From NCBI GenBank assembly GCA_019348305.1, contig JAHWJQ010000007.1:1-24033 (forward strand): DNA of 24,033 nucleotides, written 5' to 3'. Shown piece by piece: positions 15,050-23,474 of the stretch. The notes beneath the pieces are model-generated. The model was given only the letters and a program-made list of their open reading frames with translations. It was not told where the DNA came from and searched no databases. The position numbers were made by a program, and so were the translations under genes. The stretch's first letter is position 1; each line of letters starts with the position of its first letter. The DNA comes from Actinomycetota bacterium (GTDB lineage: Bacteria > Actinomycetota > Acidimicrobiia > Acidimicrobiales > CADCTF01).

Positions 15050-15676
15050 CTACGCCCCGCCCTCGGCTGGCCGGGTGGGCACCCAAGTCCCGTCTCGCTC
15101 AATCAGGTAGACGTCGGTCTCCACCTGCTCGCGGGGTGGGCCGGCGTCGATGCGCTCGGCCGACCAGACCAGCGATACCACCACCATCCCGTCGCGGCCC
15201 TCTACCGCTCGAGCCACCGACGTGTGCACTTCCACCTCGCGACAGCACGGCCGGTAGAGGTCCTCGCCCCAGTAGCCGTCGAAGCGCTCGCGCCCCACGC
15301 CCGACACGTCGGCCACAAGGACCTCGGTCGCCACCGCCTGGGCCTGCTCGGCCAGCTCTGGGGGCAGGCCCGGGCCCACTGGGGCAACCGGGCCCGGCGC
15401 CACGTCGACGCCGGCGTCGGCCGGCTCCGGCGGCGGGGCCTCCTCGATCCTCTCCCCCACGGTGCTCGTGGTCGACGAGGTGGGGCTGGGGCTGGCCTGG
15501 CCCCTCGTCGACGTGGTCTCCGCCGGCGCCGCTGGCCCCGTCTCGGGATCCTCCCCACCGACGACCCCCCGGACAACGCCGGCCACCAGCAGGACGACGA
15601 AGAGCCCCACGGCCACCAGCCCGGGCCCTCCGTTCTCACCCATTAGGGCGTCTCTCGGTGGGCCCGCCATGGTCAT
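15050..15676 (-). CDS. membrane-anchored extracytoplasmic protein of the transfer cluster
   Basis: Protein of 208 aa, hypothetical. It has a signal-anchor helix at about 19-38 (GLVAVGLFVVLLVAGVV), a Thr/Ser/Pro-rich linker (about 45-100), and a compact C-terminal domain (about 108-205: ELAEQAQAVATEVLVADVSG, then VEVHTSVAR, MVVVSLVWSAE and TDVYLIERDGTWVPT). The strand pattern is reminiscent of an NTF2-like fold as in TcpC/VirB8-type subunits, though I cannot establish homology. It contains an adjacent Cys pair (YRPCCREV). The likely start is 15676 (ATG), with internal ATGs at 15670 and 15643; a weak AGAAGGG lies about 12 nt upstream of 15676. It is the last gene of the secretion cluster, about 40 nt after the wall-hydrolase gene. 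Confidence 0.65.
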   Translation of the reverse strand: MTMAGPPRDALMGENGGPGLVAVGLFVVLLVAGVVRGVVGGEDPETGPAAPAETTSTRGQASPSPTSSTTSTVGERIEEAPPPEPADAGVDVAPGPVAPVGPGLPPELAEQAQAVATEVLVADVSGVGRERFDGYWGEDLYRPCCREVEVHTSVARAVEGRDGMVVVSLVWSAERIDAGPPREQVETDVYLIERDGTWVPTRPAEGGA

Positions 15677-15715
15677 TCCGGTGTGATACCCTTCTAGTGT
15701 TGTTCATGGCTTTAG

Positions 15716-16879
15716 CTAGCTGCCGCTTGTACTCCAGTGCCATGGCTCGCTCGGGAGGTTATATAGACCAAACCGAGCTGCATTGGTGTCAAGCCAGGCG
15801 AAACAGCGACTGGAGCGGGAAGAGCAGTTGTCGAAGTCGATCGCCTCGCCCTTCTCGTGCATCGAGCTCCCGGGGATGGCCGTGGGCGTGCGGCAGCTCG
15901 ATGCCGGGGCGGTCCACACGTTCGGGCAGCCGTTGATGGTGCGCAGCTCGATCTGGCGCTGCATGGGGCGGTAGCCCGAGCCGCTGAGCATGAGCCCGTC
16001 GGCGGCGGCGGCCTCGAGCAGCTGGCCCAGGTAGGGAGCCACGTGGGCGGCGACGGTGATGCCCCCGACGGTGACCAGCTCGAGGGGCCCACCGCCGGGA
16101 CCGATGGTCACGCCGGCGGCCATGCCGTCGTAGGTGTCGACCCACCTCAGCACCTCGCTGACGTAGCTCGAGGAGTTGTTGTAGCCGCGCAGCGCCGTGG
16201 CCAGCTGGTCCCGGTCAGCCAGGTCGACGGGGTTGCCGGCGCACAGGTGCACCGTCGTGGCCAGCGAGGAGTCGTAGACGTTGTGCGGGTCGGCCACGCC
16301 GTCGCTGTTGCCGTCCTGGCCGTAGGCCCGCCACGAGCTCGGGATGAACTGCGTGGGCCCCACCGCCCGGTCCCACACCGTGTCACCGTCCCAGGCCCCC
16401 CCGTCGCTGTCGGGGATGGCCATGGTGCCCCCAGAGCCGTTGAGGGCGATGCCGATGATGCGAGGGGTGACGTCGCCGTTCTCGGCTACTTGTCGGCCGG
16501 CGACGTTGGAGGACTCGACCTGGCCGATCGCCGCCAGGATCTGCCAGCGGACCACACAGCCGGGGCTGAGCTCGCCGGCGCGGTTCGACGCCGACAGGTA
16601 GGCCGCCAGCACCACCGGGTGCAGCCCGGCCGCCTCCGCGCCGATGGCCTGTGCCGGCGGCGCCGACACCCCGAAGAACAACAGCGGCACCACGACCACC
16701 AACATGAAGACGCTGCCGGCCACCACCATGGCCACCGAGCGCACCAGCCAGCGCATCCCACCACCGGGCTCGGGTCCCGAGGACTCCGAGCTCGCCGCCC
16801 GGGCGGCCGCCGTGGCCGCCTTACTCGCCGCTGCGCCTGCTGCCTTCTTGGCCGCCGCAGCCAGCACCGGGGCCGGCAT
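15716..16879 (-). CDS. cell-wall hydrolase: lytic transglycosylase fused to VanY-type carboxypeptidase
   Basis: Protein of 387 aa that would open the peptidoglycan for the transfer channel. Residues 1-40 are a basic Ala-rich cytoplasmic segment and about 45-69 a transmembrane helix. The transglycosylase domain spans about 85-240: ILAAIGQVESSN with E122 as likely catalytic acid, VGPTQFIPSSWRAYG, DPHNVYDSSLAT, LRGYNNSSSYV. The C-terminal ~130 residues are an M15B/VanY-like metallopeptidase with SGYRPMQRQIELR, SSMHEKGEAIDFD (about 340-352; His and Asp as zinc ligands) and the terminal PSEPWHWS. Both active sites look intact. Its ATG lies 6 nt after the stop of the VirB6-like gene. The last ~20 codons (CTA, TAT, AGT, ACA) lie in a less GC-rich patch. 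Confidence 0.88.
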   Translation of the reverse strand: MPAPVLAAAAKKAAGAAASKAATAAARAASSESSGPEPGGGMRWLVRSVAMVVAGSVFMLVVVVPLLFFGVSAPPAQAIGAEAAGLHPVVLAAYLSASNRAGELSPGCVVRWQILAAIGQVESSNVAGRQVAENGDVTPRIIGIALNGSGGTMAIPDSDGGAWDGDTVWDRAVGPTQFIPSSWRAYGQDGNSDGVADPHNVYDSSLATTVHLCAGNPVDLADRDQLATALRGYNNSSSYVSEVLRWVDTYDGMAAGVTIGPGGGPLELVTVGGITVAAHVAPYLGQLLEAAAADGLMLSGSGYRPMQRQIELRTINGCPNVWTAPASSCRTPTAIPGSSMHEKGEAIDFDNCSSRSSRCFAWLDTNAARFGLYNLPSEPWHWSTSGS

Positions 16880-16885
16880 GTCTCG

Positions 16886-19045
16886 CTACTTGTCCTTGGG
16901 CTGGCCCTTGGGCGGCCGGCGGGCCCTGGTGGTGGAGAGGCCCTCCTGGCGGGCCTGGTCGATCAGGCGACGGCGCTGGGGGCTGCCAGCACCCGTGCGG
17001 GCCAGCTCTGAGTTGACCGCCTCCCGGTGCTGGCCGTGGAAGTGCCGGGCCCGCTCCCCCGAGCGGTCGTGTGGTCGGCGGGTGACGCTCGTGGCCCAGC
17101 GCCCCACCGCGGCGGTGTTGTGCCGGTACTCCCGGCCCCACTGGCGACTGGGCTCGACGACTCGCCTGGAAAGCGCCTCGGTGACCTCGGCCTTCTTGGT
17201 GCTGACCGCCTTCTTGGCCGCCTGGGCCGCTCGAGGTGCGGCCACGGGCGCCCCCACCGTCGAGTTGAACGCCAGCCGAGCGGTCGTCTTGGCCATCTTC
17301 CCGCTCGTGTTCACCACCCGCCCCGGCTTGCTGGCCGCCACCCGATGCCCCGCCCGCTTGAACGGCCCCGCCTTGGTCGGCGGCCCCCCAGCGTTCCCGT
17401 CGGCGCCGGCCGCGGCGAAGCCCCCAGCTCCGCCGGCGCCGACTCCTGCCGCGGCCAGCTGGCCCGCTCCCGAGCTCGCCCTGGCCTGGTTGGTCATGGC
17501 CCGCTGGTAGTTGGCCTGGCGGCGTTGGTGCACGAAGTTCTGCGCCGGGCGGGCGACCTTGGACACCTCCTGGTTGTTCTCGTCCCACAGCGCGGCGACG
17601 CCGGCGCCGGCGGCTGCCCCGGCGGCGGCGGGGCGCATCCAGGCCCCACCGTTGGTACCGCCGACGCGAGCTCCCTCCAGGCGGCGCCCAACGTTGTCGG
17701 CCAGGGACTTGCCCGCCCGCAACAGCCGGCTGCGGACCACGAACATCAGGATCACGAGCAGATCCAGCACGGCGAAGCGCACGAAGAGCGATTCCGCCTC
17801 GGTGGCCGCCAGCATGGCGTTGACCGACACCAGGAAGAAGGACAGGAACACCGCCATCATCAAGATGGCGGCCAGGGCCCGCAACACCCCGGCGATCCAT
17901 CGCCACAGCATCTGGCGCCCACCTCCGGGCAGGACGCCGCTGGCCAGGGCGAAGGGCATCACCGCGATGAGTCCCACAGCCAGGAGCTGGGCCGCCACCA
18001 AGGTGCCGGCCACCAGCACCAGCAGCACCATCACCACCAGGGCAGCGAAAACGACCATCGCGGAGGCCACCAGCCGCTCCGCAGAGGGGTCCCGGTTGAA
18101 GGCGTACTCGTCGTCACAGCCGGCCTCTCGCATCCACTCGCGGGGCTGGTCGTCGCTGCCCCAGGGCGCCTCCTCGGCCCCCAGCGCCCGGTTGCGGACC
18201 TCGGCGCAGGCCCCGGGGGGCAGGAGGCGGCCCCAGTTGATGAGGTCGTGCGGTTGTTCGATGAAGGCGCGGTGGATCGACGCCGTCAGCGGCCGCACCA
18301 TGGCCACGTACTCCTCGCCCTCGGTGGCCCCGGCCGGCGCCGAGCAGCCGGCGTCATCGCAGTCCACGGCCAGGGCGCCGATCTCGCCCGAGAGCTGGCG
18401 GGTGTTGGACAGCGCCTCGGTCATCGTGGCGGCCGGGTTGACCATCACGATGGCGGCCACCACGCCCACCACCACCGACAGGAGGAACTCCCCCGCCCCC
18501 TTGCCCATGCGCCCCCGCAGCATGTGCCAGCCGCCGTAGACGGCCGCTACCACCAAGGCGAAGTGGGCGAAGCCGGTGCGGTCGACGACCTGGTCCTGGT
18601 AGGTCCGAGCGACGTTCTCCGCCGGGCGGGCCAGCGTGTCGGCGAAGCCGAAGGAGAATGCCCACTCGACGATCCAGATGCCGCCGCGCACCACCCAGCG
18701 CAAGCCGGCGAAGGTGAGGTCGGTGAGGAAGCCCAGGGCCTTGCGCCCCAGGTGGTCGAAGGCCCCCTCGTCGTAGCCGATGTCGTAGTTCTCGGTCGGG
18801 TAGGCGCCCGGGTAGCTCTCGCCGGGGATGAGCTGTTCCATGATCCCGGGGGCGTCCGGGGAACGCTCCGGCTCCTCGGGAGGCGGCGGGAGCGGGGCGG
18901 CCGATGCCGAGGGGGCGCTGGCCACCGCCGTCGCCAGCCAGAACGACACAGCCAGGGCCCCGATCACCGCCAGCGCCACCACGTGGGCGAGGCGCGAGAT
19001 CGCCGCCCGGCGCACCACCAGCGCCCCGGCCAGCGGCGACGCCAT
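16886..19045 (-). CDS. VirB6/TrbL-like polytopic membrane protein
   Basis: Protein of 719 aa, probable inner-membrane core of the type IV secretion channel. There is an N-terminal signal-like helix at about 22-43, then an extracytoplasmic Pro/Glu-rich stretch. A set of hydrophobic helices follows (FAHFALVVAAVYGGWHM, EFLLSVVVGVVAAIVMV, a long ASAMVVFAALVVMVLLVLVA region, LAAILMMAVFLSFFLVS, VLDLLVILMFVV). An extracytoplasmic loop between them carries Cys residues that could pair (DCDDAGC, GACAE, AGCDDE). The C-terminal ~270 residues are soluble, Ala/Gly-rich and very basic. The start at 19045 overlaps the VirB4 stop (TGATG); an upstream in-frame start at 19105 would add an Arg-rich stretch inside the VirB4 gene and is rejected. 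Confidence 0.82.
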   Translation of the reverse strand: MASPLAGALVVRRAAISRLAHVVALAVIGALAVSFWLATAVASAPSASAAPLPPPPEEPERSPDAPGIMEQLIPGESYPGAYPTENYDIGYDEGAFDHLGRKALGFLTDLTFAGLRWVVRGGIWIVEWAFSFGFADTLARPAENVARTYQDQVVDRTGFAHFALVVAAVYGGWHMLRGRMGKGAGEFLLSVVVGVVAAIVMVNPAATMTEALSNTRQLSGEIGALAVDCDDAGCSAPAGATEGEEYVAMVRPLTASIHRAFIEQPHDLINWGRLLPPGACAEVRNRALGAEEAPWGSDDQPREWMREAGCDDEYAFNRDPSAERLVASAMVVFAALVVMVLLVLVAGTLVAAQLLAVGLIAVMPFALASGVLPGGGRQMLWRWIAGVLRALAAILMMAVFLSFFLVSVNAMLAATEAESLFVRFAVLDLLVILMFVVRSRLLRAGKSLADNVGRRLEGARVGGTNGGAWMRPAAAGAAAGAGVAALWDENNQEVSKVARPAQNFVHQRRQANYQRAMTNQARASSGAGQLAAAGVGAGGAGGFAAAGADGNAGGPPTKAGPFKRAGHRVAASKPGRVVNTSGKMAKTTARLAFNSTVGAPVAAPRAAQAAKKAVSTKKAEVTEALSRRVVEPSRQWGREYRHNTAAVGRWATSVTRRPHDRSGERARHFHGQHREAVNSELARTGAGSPQRRRLIDQARQEGLSTTRARRPPKGQPKDK

Positions 19046-21726
19046 CAGCCGTACCGAGAGCTGGCCACGGGAACGCCGGCGTCGGCCTCGTCGGGGTCGG
19101 GCCACTCCTCCCCGAGGTCCTCGTCGACGTCGTCGGCCCGGCTCACCACCAGCCGCGCCGGCGCCGCTGGGGCTGGGCCGGCCACCTCGTCCTGGGGCGC
19201 GACGGGCACAGACTCGAGGGCGGTGGCGGCCATGGCCGCCACCGCGACGGGCTCGGCTTCCCGCTCCTGGTCTTCGTCCACCACCACCCGGTTGGGGTTG
19301 GTGTCGAAGGCGGCGTGCAGCTCGGCGGTGGGCGCCTCGAGCACCTGGATGAAGCCGACGCGGTCCCGTACGTCGCGAAACAGCGAACGCCCGGCGTCGA
19401 GGTTCTCCAGCTGCTGGATGGCCTCCTCGGAGACCTCCATCCCGAGGAAGCGCAGCGCGGCGGCGGCTGCGCCCCGGGTCTGGCGGAACACCAGGCGGTT
19501 CTCGAGCAGGTGGGCCAGGGCGTCGTCACCGAGATCGTCGGGGTGCTGGCTCAACAGCCACACCGCGGCGTTGTGCTTGCGCCCGTCTCGGATGCCGTCG
19601 AGCACCAGGGCCCGGCCTTGCATGCTCGAGGTCAGCGCCCACGCCTCGTCGAACAGCGCCGCGGCAAAACGCCGGGGGTTGGAGAAGGTGACCTTTCGAG
19701 CCACCGCGGCGAGCAGATAGAGCAGCGCCTGGCTGAAGATCTGCTCGGGCAGCAGCATCCTGGCCAGATGGGGGCTCTCCAGCGCCTCCCGCTTGGGCAG
19801 CTCCAGCCCGGCGGTGTGGAACACGATGTAGTCGGCGTCGAGCGTGAGTGGTTTGCCGTCGCCGAAGACGAGCTGGGCCAGGCCGTTGGCGGCGAAGCTC
19901 CGCAGCTTGCGGTAGCCGACCATGGCGTGGGGGTCCTCGCCCGACATCTGGCGCAGCAGCTCGACGACGTCGCCCAGGCGGGCGTTGGGGTCCTGCGCCG
20001 CGGCGCGCACCGCCTCGTCGAGGGCGACCCCCTCGATCTCGCCGGGCGAGCAGCCGGTGAGCAAGGTCAGGAACCCCACCGTGTACTGGACCCGTTCCGC
20101 CCCCGAGAACACCGCCAGGGGGTCCAGGCAGATCGGCGCGGCGGCATTGAGGCGCACGATCTGGGACCGGGCCGGGGCGACGTCGGCGAAGCGGACGTAC
20201 TCGCCGGTCACCGTGCGGTCCATGACCACGACCTGGCCGCCCCGGGCCAGGGTGGCCCAGGCGATGTTCTTGATGGCGTAGGACTTCCCGCTTCCGAGCG
20301 CCCCGAAGCCGCCGAGCGAACCGGAGCGGTTGATGGACGGTCCGTAGGCGGGGTCGAACAACACGGGCTGGAAGGTCCCGCCGTCGAGGCTGGCACCGAG
20401 CAGCATCCCCCTGGGGTCGCCCACCGCGCAGCCGGCGAAGGGCATGCCGGCGGCGAGATCCCGGGGCAGGAGGTACTGGGTGTAGTCCCGGGCCACCACC
20501 GGCGTCGAGGTACCGGGCAGCATCGCCCCGAAGAGCGCCTGCTGGCCGCCGGTGGGCCGGGGCAGGGCGTACTCGTTGATCTCATAGGTCGAGCGCAGCT
20601 GCTCGGCCTGGGTCTCGAGGTCGACGAGGTTGTCGGCCCAGGTGCAAAAGATGATGGTGGTCTGGAACTCGGGGTCCCCCGGGTTGGCGGCCAGCTGCAA
20701 GCGCTCGTCGTCGACGCCCTCCATGGCCTCGGTCACGGTGTGGGGGACGCCGGCGGTCTCGCCCTCGTACTCCCCCACCTGGCCCACGAGCTGGCGGGCC
20801 TGGCGCTTGGCCTTGTGCTGGGCCTCCTGGTTGGGAACGGCCTTGATCCGGGCGCACCAGTCGACGGGTATTCCGGTGGCATCAGCTCGGAAGAACCACT
20901 CCCCCCCGTCGGGGAAGGCGAAGTGGTGGGGCATCTCGGCCACGCAACCGAAGGTCTGGTAGGCAACGCCCGCCTCGGTCTCCACCCTGAGGTAGCGGCG
21001 GTGCTTGCGGGGCCGGTCGGCGTCGTCGGCGTTGCCGCCCTCCTTGAACACGGCGTCGCCCAGGCTGACCAGGCTCGGGCCCGACATGGTGGCGTTGGGG
21101 CCGTCGCCGCGCATGTGCAGCTTCGGCTCCCAGCTCTCGTCGAGGAAGGGCTCGTCGAGGCCCCGGCGCGGTGCCCGGGCGTAGATCCAGCGGATCTCGC
21201 CCGGCGAGGCCGGCCGCATGTCCAACACCGCTCCGAGTTGGGCGCTGACCTGGTTGGCCTGGCGCCGCCGGGCGTCGACGTCTCGGGCACGCACCGGCGC
21301 CGGCGACAGCCCGAAGCCCTCAGCCACCGAGGAGGCCCCGGCGGAGAGGACGCTGCGCATCGAGGTGGCGCGGGACTCCCCGGGGAGCTCCACGGCCACG
21401 AAGTGCAGCCGCTCGGAGGCATGGGTCTCCTGCAGCGCCTCGAGGGTGGAGCGAGCCACCTCCTGCCACGCCGGTGCCCGGGCCAGGTCGACCCCTTCAA
21501 CCATGGCGGCGGCCACGGCGTGGGGGTCGATGCGCCGGCACAGCGACAGCACCATGCTCTGGGCCGGCAGCGCCAGCAGGGCGGCGCGGGTACGGGCGTG
21601 GAGCTGCAGCTTCTCGCGCACCGACAGGTACGGGTAGGTCACGGGCGTGACCCGATAGACCGCCCACACCGTGGCGTCGCGGGTCCAGATGAGGTTGCCG
21701 GCGATGAAGCGGGCGGGGAAGCGCAT
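19045..21726 (-). CDS. VirB4/TraC-family secretion ATPase
   Basis: Protein of 893 aa, the conserved motor of type IV secretion systems. The N-terminal ~430 residues form the VirB4 N domain (ARFIAGNLIWTRDATVWAVY opening). The C-terminal RecA-like ATPase has Walker A GGFGALGSGKSYAIKN at about 470-485, then VVVMDRTVTGEYVRF. Walker B is AALFDEAWALTSS at about 688-700, then AVWLLSQHPDDLGDDALAHL and LVFRQTRG. The tail is acidic. The start at 21726 is chosen because GGAGGGG lies 6 nt upstream and because the sequence before it is the end of the TcpE-like gene; a longer frame from 21780 has no such support. It sits between the TcpE-like and VirB6-like genes, the usual order in Gram-positive transfer clusters. 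Confidence 0.93.
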   Translation of the reverse strand: MRFPARFIAGNLIWTRDATVWAVYRVTPVTYPYLSVREKLQLHARTRAALLALPAQSMVLSLCRRIDPHAVAAAMVEGVDLARAPAWQEVARSTLEALQETHASERLHFVAVELPGESRATSMRSVLSAGASSVAEGFGLSPAPVRARDVDARRRQANQVSAQLGAVLDMRPASPGEIRWIYARAPRRGLDEPFLDESWEPKLHMRGDGPNATMSGPSLVSLGDAVFKEGGNADDADRPRKHRRYLRVETEAGVAYQTFGCVAEMPHHFAFPDGGEWFFRADATGIPVDWCARIKAVPNQEAQHKAKRQARQLVGQVGEYEGETAGVPHTVTEAMEGVDDERLQLAANPGDPEFQTTIIFCTWADNLVDLETQAEQLRSTYEINEYALPRPTGGQQALFGAMLPGTSTPVVARDYTQYLLPRDLAAGMPFAGCAVGDPRGMLLGASLDGGTFQPVLFDPAYGPSINRSGSLGGFGALGSGKSYAIKNIAWATLARGGQVVVMDRTVTGEYVRFADVAPARSQIVRLNAAAPICLDPLAVFSGAERVQYTVGFLTLLTGCSPGEIEGVALDEAVRAAAQDPNARLGDVVELLRQMSGEDPHAMVGYRKLRSFAANGLAQLVFGDGKPLTLDADYIVFHTAGLELPKREALESPHLARMLLPEQIFSQALLYLLAAVARKVTFSNPRRFAAALFDEAWALTSSMQGRALVLDGIRDGRKHNAAVWLLSQHPDDLGDDALAHLLENRLVFRQTRGAAAAALRFLGMEVSEEAIQQLENLDAGRSLFRDVRDRVGFIQVLEAPTAELHAAFDTNPNRVVVDEDQEREAEPVAVAAMAATALESVPVAPQDEVAGPAPAAPARLVVSRADDVDEDLGEEWPDPDEADAGVPVASSRYG

Positions 21727-21728
21727 GC

Positions 21729-22208
21729 TCAGCCCCTCCGCCGGCGTCGTGGGGGCGCAGCTACCCCACCTGGAACCCACGCCGCCGGCGATGCCGCCTC
21801 AGGGGTGGCGGCGACGAACAAGCGGGCCCCGGTCATCGCCCGAGGCCCGCCCTCACGGTAGGGGCGCCCGTTGTGGGTGCCGGCCTTGGGCGCAGAGGCG
21901 TAAACCACCGCACCCGCCATCATCCGCAGCGGGGACCGGCCCTCCATGCGCACATGGCGGACCATCCACGACAACACCATCGGCAGGCCGGCCTGGACCG
22001 TCAGGTTGATGACCCCGGGCAGATGCGCCCACAGCGCCCGGGTCCACAACAGCACCAGGAACGACGACACCAGCACCAGCAGCTGGGTCGGCGACAGCGG
22101 TGTGGGCAGCGCCCAGCCGCCGATCTTGCCGATGACCCAGGGGTGGCGCCGGGCATGGGTGTAGGAGCGACACGTCAGGCGCGCGTCAGGTGCTCTGGCC
22201 TCGTTCAT
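21729..22208 (-). CDS. TcpE/PrgI-like small membrane transfer protein
   Basis: Protein of about 159 aa. After a short polar N-terminus come RSYTHARRHPWVIGKIGGWA and LPTPLSPTQLLVLVSSFLVL, then a second hydrophobic segment (INLTVQAGLPMVLSWMVRHV). The conserved-looking RMEGRSPLRMMAGAVVYAS follows. This is the TcpE/PrgI layout: two short membrane helices next to a VirB4 ATPase, which the family assists at the membrane. The frame is open further upstream to 22391, but that part overlaps the VirB2-like gene and is Arg/Pro-rich, so I use the ATG at 22208; its ribosome-binding site is weak. The VirB4 ATG lies 2 nt after the stop. The C-terminal ~45 residues are Ala/Arg-rich and may be disordered. Confidence 0.75.
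   Translation of the reverse strand: MNEARAPDARLTCRSYTHARRHPWVIGKIGGWALPTPLSPTQLLVLVSSFLVLLWTRALWAHLPGVINLTVQAGLPMVLSWMVRHVRMEGRSPLRMMAGAVVYASAPKAGTHNGRPYREGGPRAMTGARLFVAATPEAASPAAWVPGGVAAPPRRRRRG
21733..21739 (-). promoter_or_regulatory. ribosome-binding site of VirB4 gene
   Basis: GGAGGGG on the minus strand, 6 nt before the ATG at 21726 and overlapping the 3' end of the TcpE-like gene. It decides the VirB4 start. Confidence 0.8.
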
Positions 22209-22230
22209 CTCGATACGCCTGGGCTTTTTG

Positions 22231-22518
22231 TCAGGCGGCGATCGAGGTGGCGGCGGACGAAGCTGGCCCGGGCAGGACCACGACCTCGGCCGAGGGGGCC
22301 GGGCCGAGCGAGCTCTCCTCGCCGATCTTGTCGGAGAACCACTCCACGTTGGCCGTGCCCCACACCACCAGGCCGGCCACCAGGAAGGCACCGGCGGTGG
22401 CCACCAGGGCCTTGGTCCGGTAGTAGACGATGGCGATCGAGGCGATGGCGGCGAGGAGGATCCCCCCGTTCATCACCGCCTCGATCTCGCCGAACTTGCT
22501 GTTCAGAAAGTCCAACAT
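22231..22518 (-). CDS. small two-helix membrane protein, VirB2/pilin-like position
   Basis: Protein of 95 aa. A short amphipathic N-terminus (MLDFLNSKFGEIEAVMNGG) precedes two transmembrane helices at about 19-35 (ILLAAIASIAIVYY) and 42-58 (ALVATAGAFLVAGLVVW). A polar tail with an acidic start follows (NVEWFSDKIGEESS). Size, topology and position between the TcpC-like and TcpE-like genes fit the small VirB2/TrbC-like or Gram-positive equivalent subunits of conjugation channels, but there is no diagnostic motif. The start at 22518 is fixed by a purine-rich ribosome-binding region ending 1 nt before it; the longer frame from 22608 runs into the TcpC-like gene. Confidence 0.7.
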   Translation of the reverse strand: MLDFLNSKFGEIEAVMNGGILLAAIASIAIVYYRTKALVATAGAFLVAGLVVWGTANVEWFSDKIGEESSLGPAPSAEVVVLPGPASSAATSIAA

Positions 22519-22536
22519 CTTCCTTCTCCTTCTTCC
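22519..22536 (-). promoter_or_regulatory. purine-rich ribosome-binding region of VirB2-like gene
   Basis: The minus strand reads GGAAGAAGGAGAAGGAAG directly before the ATG, with AAGGAG at 7 nt spacing. It is the longest purine run upstream of any start in this window and suggests strong translation, as expected for an abundant channel or pilus subunit. Confidence 0.7.
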
Positions 22537-22562
22537 TGTCTCGTGGGTTTGAGGTGAGCCCC

Positions 22563-23474
22563 TCAGCGGTCCAGGGGGACCGCCGGCAGGAGCTCGGTTA
22601 CCTCCCACCGGCCCTCTCGCATGGCGAGCTCGAGGGCGTAGTGGAAGACCTGGGTGCGCTCGGCGGCGTCGGTGGCAGCCACCTCAACCAGAGCGAGGTA
22701 GGCGTCTTCGGCCTCGTTGAGGCTCCGCAGCGCCACCCGCTCGACCTCGACGCTGGCGTAGGGGGCGGGGTCCACGGCCCGCAGGCCGGTCCCGGGAGCG
22801 ACGTAGCGGTCGAGCTCGCCGTCACCGGCCACCAGGGCGGCGAAGAAGCCCTGCATCGCCTCGGTGGTGGGCTCAGAGCCGTCGGCTCGGCGGAAGCCCT
22901 CGACGCCGAGCTCGGGCGCCTCGGCGGTGGCCGGCGCCGGCACCTGGCCGGGCAGGGAGGTGGCCGCCAGGGCACCGTCGGCCTCGACCACCCCCACCTG
23001 GTAGAAGCGGGTGCCGCCCGGGCGGTAGGCGTCCTCGGCGGCGGGCTCGAGGACCTCGGCCCCCACGGTGACCGCCCAGTAGCCCTCCGAGACCTCCGAG
23101 GCGGCCACGGTGGCGGTACGGGTGACGTAGAGGGTGGCGAGGTTGGGCTCCAGCTGGAGGCTCGCCCCCGGGTAGAAGGGGGCCAGCGCCTCGTCGCGGT
23201 CCTCCTCGCCGGCGCCGAGGTAGGTGGCCACGAAGAGCTCGGCGAAGCCCTCGACCGCCACCGACGGCGGTGGCGGATCGACCGCTGCGGCGGTGGCCGG
23301 GGTGGTGCGGGTGACCAGCCCCGCAACGCCGGCCATGGCACCCACGGCCACGAGCACCCACAGCGCCACCGTGGTGGCACGCACGGCGTAGACCCTGGGG
23401 AGCCCACCGCTGCGGGCGGGGGCGGCGTCCACGGGCCCGCGATCGGCGTCGGGGCGGTGGTCCTTGGCCCTCAT
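22563..23474 (-). CDS. TcpC-like conjugation protein (VirB8-type fold expected)
   Basis: Protein of 303 aa. It has a cytoplasmic N-terminus of about 30 residues, one transmembrane helix at about 33-54 (ATTVALWVLVAVGAMAGVAG), then an extracytoplasmic region with two related-looking domains. One is about 70-185 (EGFAELFVATYLGAG, then TRTATVAASEVSEGYWAVTV). The other is about 200-300 (MQGFFAALVAGDGELDRYVA, then YLALVEVAATDAAERTQVFH and REGRWEVTELLP). Tandem NTF2-like domains behind a single anchor are the hallmark of TcpC, the Gram-positive VirB8 counterpart. The ATG at 23474 overlaps the stop of the first cluster gene (ATGA); the longer frame from 23669 is Arg-rich and lies inside that gene. 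Confidence 0.8.
   Translation of the reverse strand: MRAKDHRPDADRGPVDAAPARSGGLPRVYAVRATTVALWVLVAVGAMAGVAGLVTRTTPATAAAVDPPPPSVAVEGFAELFVATYLGAGEEDRDEALAPFYPGASLQLEPNLATLYVTRTATVAASEVSEGYWAVTVGAEVLEPAAEDAYRPGGTRFYQVGVVEADGALAATSLPGQVPAPATAEAPELGVEGFRRADGSEPTTEAMQGFFAALVAGDGELDRYVAPGTGLRAVDPAPYASVEVERVALRSLNEAEDAYLALVEVAATDAAERTQVFHYALELAMREGRWEVTELLPAVPLDR

Noticed and set aside
17027..21861. Very long plus-strand open frames opposite the VirB6-like and VirB4 genes
   Set aside because: They overlap clear minus-strand conjugation genes and read as Gly/His/Arg-rich low-complexity sequence, so they are GC-driven antisense frames.
22216..22237. CGCCTG...CAGGCG stem with T-run in the loop between the TcpE-like and VirB2-like genes, as a terminator
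   Set aside because: The T-run is on the plus strand inside the loop, while transcription is on the minus strand, and both genes belong to one operon. At most a weak RNA hairpin.
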